64,000 nucleotides of DNA from Caulobacter segnis (GTDB lineage Bacteria > Pseudomonadota > Alphaproteobacteria > Caulobacterales > Caulobacteraceae): NCBI RefSeq assembly GCF_023935105.1, contig NZ_CP096040.1:124001-188000 (forward strand). The letters run 5' to 3'. The translations under genes were made by a program, and so were the position numbers. Below the pieces are notes generated by a model that did not search any database, had not been told where the DNA came from, and was given only the letters and a program-made list of their open reading frames with translations. This document shows positions 8,511 to 16,709 of the stretch, piece by piece. Position 1 is the stretch's first letter. Each line of letters begins with the position of its first letter.

Positions 8511-8778
8511 CCTGCTTCGTGATCGAGCGCGACCCCGACGCCAGCCCCTCGGGCTTGGTGATCCGCGCGATGCGGCGGCTGTAGTGGAATAGGGCGTCCT
8601 TGCCGAGCAGGGCCTGGGTGTCGTCCAGCACCGCCTGGACGGCTGGAGCTTGGGCGTCGTTGGGCGCCGTCGGGACGTCGGCCACCTGGATCCACTTGGC
8701 CGGCGGGCCATAGGCGGGCTTGTCGTCGGCCCACGCCGCGCTCGCCAGCGCCAAGACCGAAACCGCGGCGACCGCCAT
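8392..8778 (-). pseudogene. 5' remnant of a DUF3857/transglutaminase-like exported protein
   Basis: From ATG 8778 the frame gives a clear signal peptide (AAVSVLALASAAWADDKPAYG) and then about 70 residues (WIQVADVP..., ALFHYSRRIARITKPEGL) like the start of DUF3857-domain proteins, which normally exceed 600 residues. Near 8505-8525 homology ends at a piece of intergenic repeat (ATCTGACCTGCTTCG). The frame then runs antisense through the 3' end of the citrate synthase. The rest of the gene is missing, so this looks like a deletion remnant. The family assignment rests on the N-terminus only. Confidence 0.65.
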
Positions 8779-8840
8779 TCAACGCTGATGCACGCAAGCC
8801 TCCCCGAACTCGACCTCAGGAAGTTGTGGCGGGCTTTGGG

Positions 8841-8877
8841 ACAAAAGAAAACGGCGGCTGGATTGCTCCAGCCGCCG
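8841..8877 (-). terminator. Intrinsic terminator of rpsA
   Basis: An 11-bp perfect stem (8852-8862 with 8867-8877) closes a four-base loop. On the minus strand it is followed by TTTCTTTTGT. It lies 28 bases beyond the rpsA stop codon. Confidence 0.85.
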
Positions 8878-8904
8878 CGACTTCAACTCCGATGGAGCCG
8901 AAGA

Positions 8905-10614
8905 CTATTCCTTGGAAGCGCGCTCGCGGAGAGCGGCGCCCAGGATGTCGCCCAGCGAAGCGCCGGAGTCCGACGAGCCGAACTGCTCGATGGCTTCCTT
9001 CTCTTCGGCCATTTCCAGCGACTTGATCGACAGCGACACGCGGCGAGCCGCCTTGTCGATGTTGGTGATCTGAGCGTCGACGCGGTCACCCACGGCGAAG
9101 CGCTCGGGGCGCTGTTCCTGACGATCGCGCGACAGGTCCGACTTGCGGATGAAGGCGGTCATCGGGGCGTCATCTTCACCGAAGCGGACTTCGATGCCGC
9201 CCGAGGTGACTTCCGTCACGGTCACGGTCACGGTCTGGTTCTTGCGGAAGGTGTCGCCCGACATCGGGTCGCCAGCCAGCTGCTTGATGCCCAGCGAGAT
9301 GCGTTCCTTCTCGATGTCGACATCCAGGACCTTCGCCTTGACGACGTCGCCCTTCTTGTAGCGCGCCATGGCTTCTTCGCCCGGGACGCTCCAGTCGATG
9401 TCCGACAGGTGCACCATGCCGTCGATGTCGTTGTCGAGGCCGATGAACAGACCGAATTCGGTCGCGTTCTTGACTTCGCCTTCGACCGACGAGCCGACCG
9501 GGTGAGCTTCAACGAAGGCTTCCCACGGGTTGGCCAGGGCTTGCTTCAGGCCCAGCGAAACGCGGCGCTTGGACGGATCGACGTCCAGCACGACCACGTC
9601 GACTTCCTGCGAGGTCGAGACGATCTTGCCGGGGTGGACGTTCTTCTTGGTCCAGGACATTTCCGAGACGTGCACCAGGCCTTCGACGCCGGCTTCCAGC
9701 TCCACGAAGGCGCCGTAGTCGGTGATGTTGGTGATGCGGCCCGTGAACTTGGCGCCGACCGGGTACTTGGCTTCAACGCCATCCCACGGATCCGACTGCA
9801 GCTGCTTCATGCCGAGGCTGATGCGCTGGGTGTCCGGGTTGATCTTGACGATCTGGACCTTCACGGTGTCGCCCACGGCGAGCACTTGGCTCGGGTGGTT
9901 GACACGCTTCCAGCTCATGTCGGTGACGTGCAGCAGGCCGTCAATGCCGCCCAGGTCGACGAACGCACCGTAGTCGGTGATGTTCTTGACGACGCCTTCG
10001 CGGATTTCACCCTCTTGCAGCTGCGACACCAGTTCGGTGCGCTGCTCGGCGCGGGCTTCTTCCAGGATGGCGCGACGCGAGACGACGATGTTGCCGCGCG
10101 GACGGTCCATCTTGAGGATGGCGAAGGGCTGTTCCTTGCCCATCAGCGGGCCGACGTCGCGGACCGGACGGATGTCGACTTGCGAACCCGGCAGGAAGGC
10201 CGAGGCGCCGCCCAGGTCGACGGTGAAGCCACCCTTCACGCGGCCGACAATGGCGCCCATGACGGGTTCGTTGCGGGCGTAGACGCCTTCCAGACGGGTC
10301 CAGGCTTCTTCGCGCTTGGCCTTCTCGCGGCTGATGACCGCTTCGCCCATCGCGTTTTCGAGGCGTTCCAGGAAGACTTCGACGGTGTCGCCGGTCTTGA
10401 TGGTGGCCTTGCCGTTCTCGTCGACGCCGAATTCCTTCAGCTGGACGCGACCTTCGGTCTTCAGACCGACGTCGATGATGGCGAAGTCCTTTTCGATCCC
10501 GACGACCTTGCCTTTGACGACGGTGCCTTCCGCGAAATCGCGGCCGCCCATCGAGTCGTTCAGCAGCGCTTCGAAATCGTCGCGCGTCGGGTTGAAGCTC
10601 ATATCGTCAGCCAT
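8905..10614 (-). CDS. rpsA: 30S ribosomal protein S1
   Basis: Binds mRNA on the small ribosomal subunit and helps initiate translation. From the ATG at 10614 the protein has 569 residues and about six S1 (OB-fold) repeats, visible as recurring motifs: GAFVDLGGIDGLLHVTDMSW, GAFVELEAGVEGLVHVSEMSW and GLFIGLDNDIDGMVHLSDI. The open frame extends 67 codons further upstream, but MADDMSFNPTRDDFEALL is the expected N-terminus. It is the last gene after aroA and cmk, a common arrangement, with 151 bases to cmk and a strong terminator behind it. No strong Shine-Dalgarno sequence precedes the start. Confidence 0.97.
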   Translation of the reverse strand: MADDMSFNPTRDDFEALLNDSMGGRDFAEGTVVKGKVVGIEKDFAIIDVGLKTEGRVQLKEFGVDENGKATIKTGDTVEVFLERLENAMGEAVISREKAKREEAWTRLEGVYARNEPVMGAIVGRVKGGFTVDLGGASAFLPGSQVDIRPVRDVGPLMGKEQPFAILKMDRPRGNIVVSRRAILEEARAEQRTELVSQLQEGEIREGVVKNITDYGAFVDLGGIDGLLHVTDMSWKRVNHPSQVLAVGDTVKVQIVKINPDTQRISLGMKQLQSDPWDGVEAKYPVGAKFTGRITNITDYGAFVELEAGVEGLVHVSEMSWTKKNVHPGKIVSTSQEVDVVVLDVDPSKRRVSLGLKQALANPWEAFVEAHPVGSSVEGEVKNATEFGLFIGLDNDIDGMVHLSDIDWSVPGEEAMARYKKGDVVKAKVLDVDIEKERISLGIKQLAGDPMSGDTFRKNQTVTVTVTEVTSGGIEVRFGEDDAPMTAFIRKSDLSRDRQEQRPERFAVGDRVDAQITNIDKAARRVSLSIKSLEMAEEKEAIEQFGSSDSGASLGDILGAALRERASKE

Positions 10615-10765
10615 GCTGATCTTTAGTCTCGTAGGTTGGGGGAAGCCCTGTGATGAGCGCCGCTGGAGAAAGCGGTTCTCGGGATTCCGGATGAAGTGGG
10701 TTGTCTGCGGGTCCCGCGATGTTCTCTCTATCGCGGCGAGGTCGGCGGTGGATTTGCCCTCCGGC

Positions 10766-11407
10766 TTAGAGCCGGTGGTGGGCGCGCGCGTCCTCGACGA
10801 TACGGCGGGCCGCATCGAAGGCCTGCTCTATAGTCATTTCCGACGTATCGAGCAAGACGGCGTCGGGCGCTTGCGTCATCGGGGCGTCCTTGCGGCCGCC
10901 GTCACGCGCGTCGCGCTTGTGGATGTCGGCCAGAATATCCTCGAAGGCGACGGTCTCGCCCTGGCCGACCAGCTGCTTCCACCGCCGCTCGGCGCGGATC
11001 TCGGGACGGGCGGTGACGAACAGCTTGGCGGGCGCGTGGGGGGCGATGACGGTGCCGATGTCTCGGCCGTCGATCACCGAGCCGGGCTGGCGGTCGGCGA
11101 AGTTTCGCTGCAGATCGAACAGGGCCGCGCGCACCCCGGGATGCACCGCGACGCGGCTGGCGGCCTCGCCGGCGGCGCGTGTTCGAACCTCGGCGCGGTC
11201 GAGGGCGGACAGCTCCAGGTCGCGGGCCACGGCCTCGGCGGCGATCGGATCGTCTAGGTCCCCGGCGCCGTCCAGCACCGCCACGCCAACGGCGCGGTAC
11301 AGCAGGCCGGTGTCCATCAGCGGATAGCCGTACAGCGCGGCCAGGCGGCCGGCGATGGTGCCCTTGCCCGAGGCGGCCGGGCCGTCGACGGCGATCACGA
11401 AGCCCAC
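10766..11407 (-). CDS. cmk: Cytidylate kinase
   Basis: Phosphorylates CMP and dCMP to the diphosphates in the cytoplasm. The chosen start is GTG at 11407, giving 213 residues that open VGFVIAVDGPAASGKGTIAG, in which GPAASGKGT is the P-loop. DTGLLYRAVG and VIDGRDIGTVIAPHA are further CMP-kinase signatures. The longer frame upstream overlaps aroA out of register and is not coding. The start lies five bases beyond the aroA stop codon, so translation of the pair is likely coupled. Confidence 0.95.
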   Translation of the reverse strand: MGFVIAVDGPAASGKGTIAGRLAALYGYPLMDTGLLYRAVGVAVLDGAGDLDDPIAAEAVARDLELSALDRAEVRTRAAGEAASRVAVHPGVRAALFDLQRNFADRQPGSVIDGRDIGTVIAPHAPAKLFVTARPEIRAERRWKQLVGQGETVAFEDILADIHKRDARDGGRKDAPMTQAPDAVLLDTSEMTIEQAFDAARRIVEDARAHHRL

Positions 11408-11412
11408 GGCCC

Positions 11413-12744
11413 TCAAGCCTCGCTCAGCGTCGCGCCCAGGCCGCGCATCAGGTCGGCGAAGCCGGGGAAGCTGGTGGCGATCATGCCGGGCTCGTCGACG
11501 GTCACCGGCGCCTGGGCGGCCATGCCCAGGATCAGATGGCTCATGGCGATCCGGTGGTCGCCGTGGGTCTCGACGGTCGCCCCGCCGCGCGGCGGCTGGC
11601 CGGTCCCGCGGACGATGAAGCCCTCGGGCTCTTCCTCGACATCGACGCCGCAGGCTTCCAGGCCGGCCGCCGTCAGGGCGATGCGATCGCTTTCCTTGAC
11701 GCGCATCTCGCCGACGCCGCGCATCACCGTCTCGCCGGAGGCGAAGGCGGCGGCGATGGCCAGGATGGGATATTCGTCGATCATCGCCGGGGCGCGCTCG
11801 GGCGGGACGACCACGCCTGTGAGCTTGGAGTAACGGGCGGTGATGTCGCCGACGTCCTCGCCGCTGGCGACGCGTTGGTTCGAGATCGTGAGATCCGCGC
11901 CCATTTCCTGCAGCGTCGCGAAGAGGCCGGTGCGCAACGCGTTGAGCATCACGCCCTCGACCGTCACTTCCGAGCCGGGGACGATCAGGCCCGCCACCAG
12001 CGGGAAGGCCGCCGACGACGGATCGCCGGGCACGGCCACGTGCGTGCCGGTCAGCTTCTGGCCCTCGGGCAGGCGGATATGGCGGATGGTCTTGTCGCCG
12101 ACCTTGCGGTCCTCGACTATCACCTCGGCGCCGAAGGCGCGCAGCATGCGCTCGGTATGGTCGCGGGTGGCTTCCGGCTCGATGACCTCGACGCCACCCT
12201 CGGCGTGCAGGCCGGCCAGCAGCACGGCCGACTTCACCTGGGCCGAAGCCATGGGCAGGGTGTAGTTCAGGCCGCGCAGGGCGCCGCCCTTCAGGGTCAG
12301 CGGCAGGCGGCCCTTGTCGCGGCCCAGCCAGGTCGCGCCCATGCGGGCCAGCGGATCCAGCACCCGGCTCATCGGGCGGCCGCGCAGCGAACTGTCGCCG
12401 GTGAAGGTCGCGCACATGGGGAAACCGGCCGCCGCGCCCATGATCAGGCGCACGCCGGTGCCGGCGTTGCCGCAATCGATGACGTCGACCGGCTCCTCGA
12501 AGCCGCCCTTGCCCTCGATGCGCCAGCGCCCGACGCCCTCCTGCTCGACCCGCGCGCCGAAGGCCCGCATGGCCCGCGCGGTGGCGAGGACGTCGTCGCC
12601 CTCGAGCAGTCCCTCGACCGTCGTCGTCCCGGTCGCCAGCGCGCCCAGGATCATTGATCTATGGGAAATGGACTTGTCGCCCGGGGCCCGCACGATCCCT
12701 CGCAGAGCGCCTGCGGGTGCGCTCTTCAATCCAGCCGACGACAT
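11413..12744 (-). CDS. aroA: 3-phosphoshikimate 1-carboxyvinyltransferase (EPSP synthase)
   Basis: Transfers the enolpyruvyl group of PEP to shikimate-3-phosphate, the sixth step of chorismate synthesis. The 443-residue protein shows [16 protein letters not shown] near the N-terminus, [12 protein letters not shown] around residues 95-105, [14 protein letters not shown] and [13 protein letters not shown] near the end. It is the first gene of aroA-cmk-rpsA, starting at ATG 12744. It is divergent from the TIGR02300 gene, with a 117-base gap between start codons. Confidence 0.97.
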   Translation of the reverse strand: MSSAGLKSAPAGALRGIVRAPGDKSISHRSMILGALATGTTTVEGLLEGDDVLATARAMRAFGARVEQEGVGRWRIEGKGGFEEPVDVIDCGNAGTGVRLIMGAAAGFPMCATFTGDSSLRGRPMSRVLDPLARMGATWLGRDKGRLPLTLKGGALRGLNYTLPMASAQVKSAVLLAGLHAEGGVEVIEPEATRDHTERMLRAFGAEVIVEDRKVGDKTIRHIRLPEGQKLTGTHVAVPGDPSSAAFPLVAGLIVPGSEVTVEGVMLNALRTGLFATLQEMGADLTISNQRVASGEDVGDITARYSKLTGVVVPPERAPAMIDEYPILAIAAAFASGETVMRGVGEMRVKESDRIALTAAGLEACGVDVEEEPEGFIVRGTGQPPRGGATVETHGDHRIAMSHLILGMAAQAPVTVDEPGMIATSFPGFADLMRGLGATLSEA

Positions 12745-12861
12745 GCCGAAACCGGCTCCTTAGTACTTGGTGGTTTTCGCGAAGGGGTTTGCTTTTGACA
12801 GCGGGCTCACGCCATGGCAAGTCACCGGCCGCTTTTCCCATCCGGATCAAAGGGTCGCCAA

Positions 12862-13326
12862 TTGGCCAATCCCGACCTGGGCGCAAAACAAATCTGCCCC
12901 AACTGCCAGTCGAAGTTCTACGATCTCAACCGCCGTCCGGCCGTCTGCCCCAAATGTGGCGAGCAGTTCGACCCGGAAGAGGCGCTGAAGTCGCGCCGCG
13001 TTCGCGCGCGTTCCATCACCCCGGACTATGACGCCGAGGACGAGAAGCCCGCCCCCGCTCCCAAGGACGAGGACGGCTTCGAGGACGAAGTCGATGAAAC
13101 CCCGGAAATCGACAAGGTCGAGCCGGACGTCATCGACAGCGAGGACGAAGACGCCGAACCCGGCGCCGCCCCCGCGGGCGGTGACGACCTGGGCGTCGAC
13201 TTCGCCGAGGACGAAGAACTCGCCGAAGACGAGGCCGACGACGTTCCGTTCCTGGAGGACGAGGACGACGAGGACAATCTCGACGACGAGATCGAAGGTC
13301 TGCCCGGCGAGGGCGACGACGACTAA
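12862..13326 (+). CDS. TIGR02300 family zinc-ribbon protein with acidic tail
   Basis: A protein of unknown role, widespread in alphaproteobacteria. The N-terminus has a small ribbon with two CxxC pairs (ICPNCQ and VCPKCGE) around FYDLNRRP, the family hallmark. About the last 100 residues are extremely acidic (runs of E and D ending in GEGDDD). The TTG at 12862 is chosen because family members begin close to ANPDLGAK and an AAAGGG ribosome-binding site sits eight bases upstream. An ATG at 12814 in the same frame would add 16 residues and cannot be excluded. Not all relatives keep the cysteines, so metal binding is inferred. Confidence 0.85.
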   Translation: MANPDLGAKQICPNCQSKFYDLNRRPAVCPKCGEQFDPEEALKSRRVRARSITPDYDAEDEKPAPAPKDEDGFEDEVDETPEIDKVEPDVIDSEDEDAEPGAAPAGGDDLGVDFAEDEELAEDEADDVPFLEDEDDEDNLDDEIEGLPGEGDDD

Positions 13327-13346
13327 CCGCGTCGGCTGATCCAGCT

Positions 13347-13382
13347 GGATAGCGGGTTTCGGACAGTCGAAACCCGCTATCC
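13347..13382 (+). terminator. Strong hairpin after the TIGR02300 gene
   Basis: A 15-bp perfect inverted repeat (13347-13361 with 13368-13382) closes a six-base loop, 20 bases after the stop codon. No T-run follows, so termination efficiency is uncertain. Confidence 0.65.
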
Positions 13383-13435
13383 ACAGGGGTTTGAGGGGGT
13401 GCGACACTTTTCTCGAAAAAAGTTCGAGAAGAGGC

Positions 13436-13464
13436 TTGATCCCAAAAAAATCCCGGACTAGTTT
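13436..13464 (+). promoter_or_regulatory. Candidate housekeeping promoter for tRNA-Ala
   Basis: TTGATCC (13436-13442) and ACTAGTTT (13457-13464), 14 bases apart, partly match the Caulobacter housekeeping pattern TTGACGS, 10-14 bases, GCTANAWC. The site lies about 90 bases before tRNA-Ala. A short TTCTCGAA/TTCGAGAA inverted repeat lies just upstream. Experimental support is absent. Confidence 0.4.
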
Positions 13465-13552
13465 CCGCGCCTCTTCGGGGGTCGACGCAAGTCGGAACGC
13501 CGAAGAGACCAAGGATTTCCGAGGGTTACCGCAAGGTTCCTAGGAAATATTT

Positions 13553-13628
13553 GGGGCTATAGCTCAGCTGGTAGAGCGCTTGAATGGCATTCAAGAGGTC
13601 AGCGGTTCGACTCCGCTTAGCTCCACCA
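13553..13628 (+). tRNA. tRNA-Ala (GGC)
   Basis: A 76-base cloverleaf with the 3' CCA encoded. The acceptor stem is GGGGCTA pairing with TAGCTCC (one G-U). The D-arm begins AGCTCAGCTGGTAGAG. The anticodon loop ATGGCAT has GGC at 13586-13588, and the T-arm contains GGTTCGACTCC. It reads GCC alanine codons. Confidence 0.97.
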
Positions 13629-13630
13629 TC

Positions 13631-13658
13631 AAGGCCCGGACGGAAACGTCCGGGCCTT
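13631..13658 (+). terminator. Hairpin after tRNA-Ala
   Basis: AAGGCCCGGACG pairs with CGTCCGGGCCTT across a GAAA tetraloop, three bases after the tRNA CCA end. The 12-bp stem followed by TTGT-like sequence suggests a transcription end for the tRNA. Confidence 0.8.
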
Positions 13659-13706
13659 GTCCATTTCTGGACCCGTGCGCCCCGCGCCTCTTGAACCCGC
13701 TCTCCT

Positions 13707-13735
13707 CTTGAAGTGATTGGCCACGGCCTCCACAT
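13707..13735 (+). promoter_or_regulatory. Candidate heat-shock sigma factor (sigma-32) promoter of hsp20
   Basis: CTTGAA at 13707-13712 matches the -35 element of heat-shock promoters. After 15 bases, CTCCACAT (13728-13735) partly matches the -10 CCCCATNT. A second CTTGAA occurs 18 bases upstream. Position before hsp20 fits; the match in the -10 is imperfect. Confidence 0.45.
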
Positions 13736-13780
13736 CTGGAGCCGTGTCGTGGGGATCTCCGCCGATCCTCGGGTTTGTCT

Positions 13781-13817
13781 CCGCGAACGAAGTCGCTTGA
13801 GCGAGGACTTCGCGATG
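13781..13817 (+). ncRNA. Candidate ROSE-type RNA thermometer at the hsp20 start
   Basis: The bases just before the hsp20 ATG fold into a hairpin: 13788-13794 pairs with 13806-13812 over seven base pairs, engaging the Shine-Dalgarno AGGA (13804-13807), seven bases from the start codon. The opposing strand reads UCGCU (13793-13797), the U(U/C)GCU core of ROSE elements that pairs with AGGA through a non-canonical G-G contact. ROSE elements control small heat-shock genes in many alphaproteobacteria. The call is by eye, without covariance-model support. Confidence 0.55.
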
Positions 13818-14243
13818 ACCCGGACGATCCTGTTCGACAGCCCCTTCCTGCTGGGCTTCGAACACACCCGAGACCTGATCGAGCGCGCCGCCAAGGCGGC
13901 CGCCGAAAGCTATCCGCCCTACAACGTCGAGCAGGCCGACAACGGCGGCGTGCGCATCACCCTGGCCGTGGCGGGCTTCTCGCCCGACCAGCTGCATGTG
14001 ACCGTCGAAGCGGGTCAGCTGATCGTGGCCGGCAAGCGCGACAGCGCCGATGGCCGTTCCGAGGCCGAGCGCGCCTTCCTGCATCGCGGGATCGCCGCCC
14101 GGGGCTTCGTGCGCACCTTTGTCCTCGCCGAGGGCATGGAGGTGACCGCCGCGACCCTCGAGCATGGCCTCCTGCATATCGATCTGGCACGGCCCGAACC
14201 CGAGCGCCTGATCAAGCGCATTCCCATCAGGAGCGCGGGCTGA
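13815..14243 (+). CDS. Small heat shock protein, Hsp20 family
   Basis: An ATP-independent holdase chaperone of 142 residues. The alpha-crystallin domain spans about residues 35-135: YPPYNVEQADNGGVRITLAV, LIVAGKRD, RGFVRTFVLAEGMEV and ATLEHGLLHIDL. ATG 13815 is chosen because it lies seven bases after AGGA and opens MTRTILFDSPFLLGFEHTRD, the usual N-terminus in alphaproteobacterial homologues. A longer frame from 13713 would swallow the candidate promoter and thermometer. The DUF1150 gene downstream is a common partner. Confidence 0.94.
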   Translation: MTRTILFDSPFLLGFEHTRDLIERAAKAAAESYPPYNVEQADNGGVRITLAVAGFSPDQLHVTVEAGQLIVAGKRDSADGRSEAERAFLHRGIAARGFVRTFVLAEGMEVTAATLEHGLLHIDLARPEPERLIKRIPIRSAG

Positions 14244-14360
14244 TCGCCCGCGTGGCCTATCCCCAGCGCGGGCTGAAGAGCCGCGCGGAACCCGTCCCTC
14301 CCGGCGCGGCGCTGAACCGGCCGGAGAAAGGCGCGTTCCCTAATCAAGGAGGTGGTCATC

Positions 14361-14630
14361 ATGACGCCTAACACCCACCACGACCCGCTCTTCACGAGCG
14401 AAGCCTTCGCGGCCCTCGGCGCGCCCGATCTCGTCTATGTCCGGCCCATCAAGGCCGCCGAGATCCTGGCCGACGTTCCGGAAGGCGTGGAGGACTTCAA
14501 TCTGGCGCCCGACCAGACCCTGTACGCGGTGTGTCGCGCCGACGGGGCGCGTCTGGCCGTCATGATCGATCGCGACACGGCGATCGCCGCCGCCATCGCC
14601 CACGAACTGGCGCCGGTCTCGGTGCACTAA
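14361..14630 (+). CDS. DUF1150 family protein
   Basis: An 89-residue protein of unknown function, usually encoded next to small heat-shock genes in alphaproteobacteria. It has LYAVCRADGARLAVMIDRDTAIAAAIAHEL in its second half, matching the DUF1150 pattern. ATG 14361 is supported by an excellent ribosome-binding site, AAGGAGG at 14346-14352. The gene follows hsp20 after 117 bases on the same strand, suggesting co-induction by heat. Its biochemical role is not known. Confidence 0.88.
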   Translation: MTPNTHHDPLFTSEAFAALGAPDLVYVRPIKAAEILADVPEGVEDFNLAPDQTLYAVCRADGARLAVMIDRDTAIAAAIAHELAPVSVH

Positions 14631-14640
14631 ATGGAAATCT

Positions 14641-14700
14641 CCTCCCCCCCCCCCGCGATGCGGGGGAGGTGGCCCGGAGGGCCGGAGGGGGCGAGCTGGG
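14641..14700. repeat. Intergenic repeat, variant copy B, with an 11-base C run
   Basis: A G/C-rich block between DUF1150 and ptsN. It contains an uninterrupted C11 tract (14644-14654), then GCGATGCGGGGGAGG, which can fold back on the C run, and a short GGCCC/GGGCC inverted repeat. The end (CGGAGGGGGC) resembles copies A and C. The rest of the gap to 14802 holds another weak fold and no gene. Confidence 0.6.
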
Positions 14701-14802
14701 CGAATGCCGCACCAGCCCCCTAAGTCACGGAGTTTATCCTCGGGCCGACCTCCGGTCGGTCCCGGGGGTGACGGCTACCCCGCATCGCGAGGGTAGCAGA
14801 GG

Positions 14803-15267
14803 TCAGGCCGCTGTGCTGGTCGCCTCGTGGGTCAGCAGCACATGAATGGCGTCGGCCGAGCGCGCCTGGCGCAGGGCCAAACGGATCTCGGGCTGGCGCA
14901 TCATCCGCGCCACCCGCGCCAGGGCGCGCAGATGCTGGGCGTTGGCGTCGCGCGGGGCGAACAGGGCCACCAGAAGATCCACGGGCTTGTCGTCGAGCGC
15001 GTCGAAGGCCACCGGCGTGTCCAGGCGCACCACGACCGCGCGAACGCGGTCCAGGCCGTCCAGGCGCGCGTGCGGAATGGCCACGCCCTCGCCCACGCCG
15101 GTCGAGCCGGCGGCCTCGCGTTCGACCAGGCCCTCGAGAGCGGCCTCGACGTCGACGCCCAACACGCGGGCGGCGACGTCGGCGACCATGGAAAGAGCCT
15201 GGCGTTTGCCGGGAGCGCCAGCGCGCAGCGCCACCGCTCCAGGGTCCAGAAGATCGCCAATGGTCAT
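14803..15267 (-). CDS. ptsN: PTS IIA-like nitrogen regulatory protein PtsN
   Basis: The final phosphoacceptor of the nitrogen-related phosphotransferase chain, linking nitrogen or potassium status to cell physiology. The 154-residue protein is a single EIIA domain with the active-site histidine in GEGVAIPHARLDGL (about residue 65). It starts at ATG 15267, 83 bases after hpf. Its place at the end of the lpt-rpoN-hpf cluster is the classic location for this gene. Confidence 0.94.
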   Translation of the reverse strand: MTIGDLLDPGAVALRAGAPGKRQALSMVADVAARVLGVDVEAALEGLVEREAAGSTGVGEGVAIPHARLDGLDRVRAVVVRLDTPVAFDALDDKPVDLLVALFAPRDANAQHLRALARVARMMRQPEIRLALRQARSADAIHVLLTHEATSTAA

Positions 15268-15350
15268 GGATCTAACGCTCGCTCATTGTCGACCGCCTTG
15301 GCGCCGTCGCCGAGAGTCCGCCGACGACGCCTCCGACCATGGCTGGTCGG

Positions 15351-15983
15351 TTAGCTCGCGGCCGACCCGTGCCCGTTCAGCGACTTCGTGCGTTCGGGAT
15401 CGATCCAGCCGATATTCCCGTCTGGACGCCGGTACACCACGGACAATCCGCCGTGGGCGGCGTTCCTAAACACGATTGCCGGGTAGGCGGTCAAGTCCAG
15501 TTCCATGACAGCCATGGAAACGGTCATCGTCTTCACCGCGGCCTGGGTCTCCGCGATGACCATCGCCGCGGGCGCGCCCGTCGGGTGGTCGTTGTCTCCA
15601 ACCCAGTCCTCGTCCTCGATATCTTCGGCCTCGGGAGCCCGGAGAACGAACATCGAGGCGTTCTCGACTTGCTTGGCCGTGGCGGCCGCCGAGTGGCTCT
15701 TCAGCCGCCTCTTGTATCGTCGGATACGGGTGTCGATCTTGGCCAGGGCCGAGTCGAACGCCGAGTGCGCGTCGCCGCCGGAACCGTGGCTGATGAGTTG
15801 CTGGCCGGAAGCCAATTTTACCGAGCAATCGACACGGAAGGCATAGCCATCCTTGCTGACCACGACCTCGGCGTCACCGCCTCGATCGAAGTATTTCCCA
15901 ATGCTCAGGGCGATTTCGTCGGAGACTCGCGCTCGCAGAGCCTCACCAACGTCGACATGCTTGCCGGAGACTTGGACTTGCAT
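15351..15983 (-). CDS. hpf: Ribosome hibernation promoting factor, long form
   Basis: Binds idle 30S subunits and dimerises ribosomes in stationary phase. The start chosen is ATG 15983, giving MQVQVSGKHVDVGEALRARV and 210 residues. The N-terminal HPF/YfiA domain covers about residues 1-100. The C-terminal dimerisation domain (about 150-205) includes GLSVVYRRPDGNIGWIDPE, which marks the long form. A TTG 12 codons upstream is open but lies within a TTGACA sequence that may instead be a promoter. It sits between exoD and ptsN. Confidence 0.94.
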   Translation of the reverse strand: MQVQVSGKHVDVGEALRARVSDEIALSIGKYFDRGGDAEVVVSKDGYAFRVDCSVKLASGQQLISHGSGGDAHSAFDSALAKIDTRIRRYKRRLKSHSAAATAKQVENASMFVLRAPEAEDIEDEDWVGDNDHPTGAPAAMVIAETQAAVKTMTVSMAVMELDLTAYPAIVFRNAAHGGLSVVYRRPDGNIGWIDPERTKSLNGHGSAAS

Positions 15984-16058
15984 ACCGACTACAACGCGCC
16001 TGTCGAAGTCGGGTGTCAAGCGGCGCCTTAGGTCCTTAAGGGGACGTCTCTAAGGGTC

Positions 16059-16670
16059 CTACATGAGGCCCGAAAAGACCCCCATCAGCTTGTGCACGGC
16101 GATGATCACGACATGGGCGCTGACGAACAGCAGAGCCCCGCTTCCGAGCGCCATCAGGTAGCCCAGCAGGGCCAGAAAACCGTCCCGCTGCAGCAGCGCC
16201 AGGGCCAGCACGGCGACCGTCGCGCCGGGCGCCAGGTTGCCCAACGGGATGGGCAGAACCAGCACCAGGGCCAGCAAAGTACAGACCACGCCGATGGCCC
16301 GCTCGCCCAGAGGTGCGAACATCGGTCGCAGCCTGGGACGGGTGATCAGCTCCATGCTGCGGACGATCGGACCCAGCCGGCGGAACAGCCCGCGCAGGTC
16401 ATCGCGCTTCAGGGGTTTGTCGACCAGGGCGCGGGGCAGCCAGGGCGTATCGGCGCCCATGGCGATCTGCGGGGCCAGGAACAGGATCGGCAGCGACAGG
16501 ATGGTCGAGGACCCGGGCGGCAGCGGCAGGGTGTTCAGCAGGCCAAAGACCAGCAGCATGGCTCCGAACGCGCGGCTGTCGAACGCGACCAGCATCTCGC
16601 CGACCGTGAGGGTGGGGCTGGCGTCCTCGCCGAACCCCTCGATCACGTCCGCCAGACTCTTTTCACTCAT
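16059..16670 (-). CDS. ExoD-family membrane protein
   Basis: A 203-residue inner-membrane protein of the ExoD family, first linked to exopolysaccharide synthesis in rhizobia; its molecular activity is unclear. The N-terminal third carries the family signature (GEMLVAFDSRAFGAMLLVFG, then NTLPLPPGSSTIL and LPILFLAPQIAMG). At least two hydrophobic spans follow near the C-terminus (VCTLLALVLVLPIPLGNLAP and ALGSGALLFVSAHVVIIAV). It lies between rpoN and hpf, which normally neighbour each other, and is probably part of the same transcript. The start is ATG 16670. Confidence 0.88.
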   Translation of the reverse strand: MSEKSLADVIEGFGEDASPTLTVGEMLVAFDSRAFGAMLLVFGLLNTLPLPPGSSTILSLPILFLAPQIAMGADTPWLPRALVDKPLKRDDLRGLFRRLGPIVRSMELITRPRLRPMFAPLGERAIGVVCTLLALVLVLPIPLGNLAPGATVAVLALALLQRDGFLALLGYLMALGSGALLFVSAHVVIIAVHKLMGVFSGLM

Positions 16671-16709
16671 CGCGACCCTTCCACCGCCACGAAACGCACG
16701 GAAGGGGTT

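Noticed and set aside
8650-10626. A 658-codon frame opposite rpsA
   Set aside because: The repetitive composition reflects the repeated S1 domains on the other strand; no ribosome-binding site or motif.
15984-16019. TTG 16019 as the hpf start
   Set aside because: It would add 12 residues absent from the conserved N-terminus, and the TTGACA there is more easily read as a promoter element.
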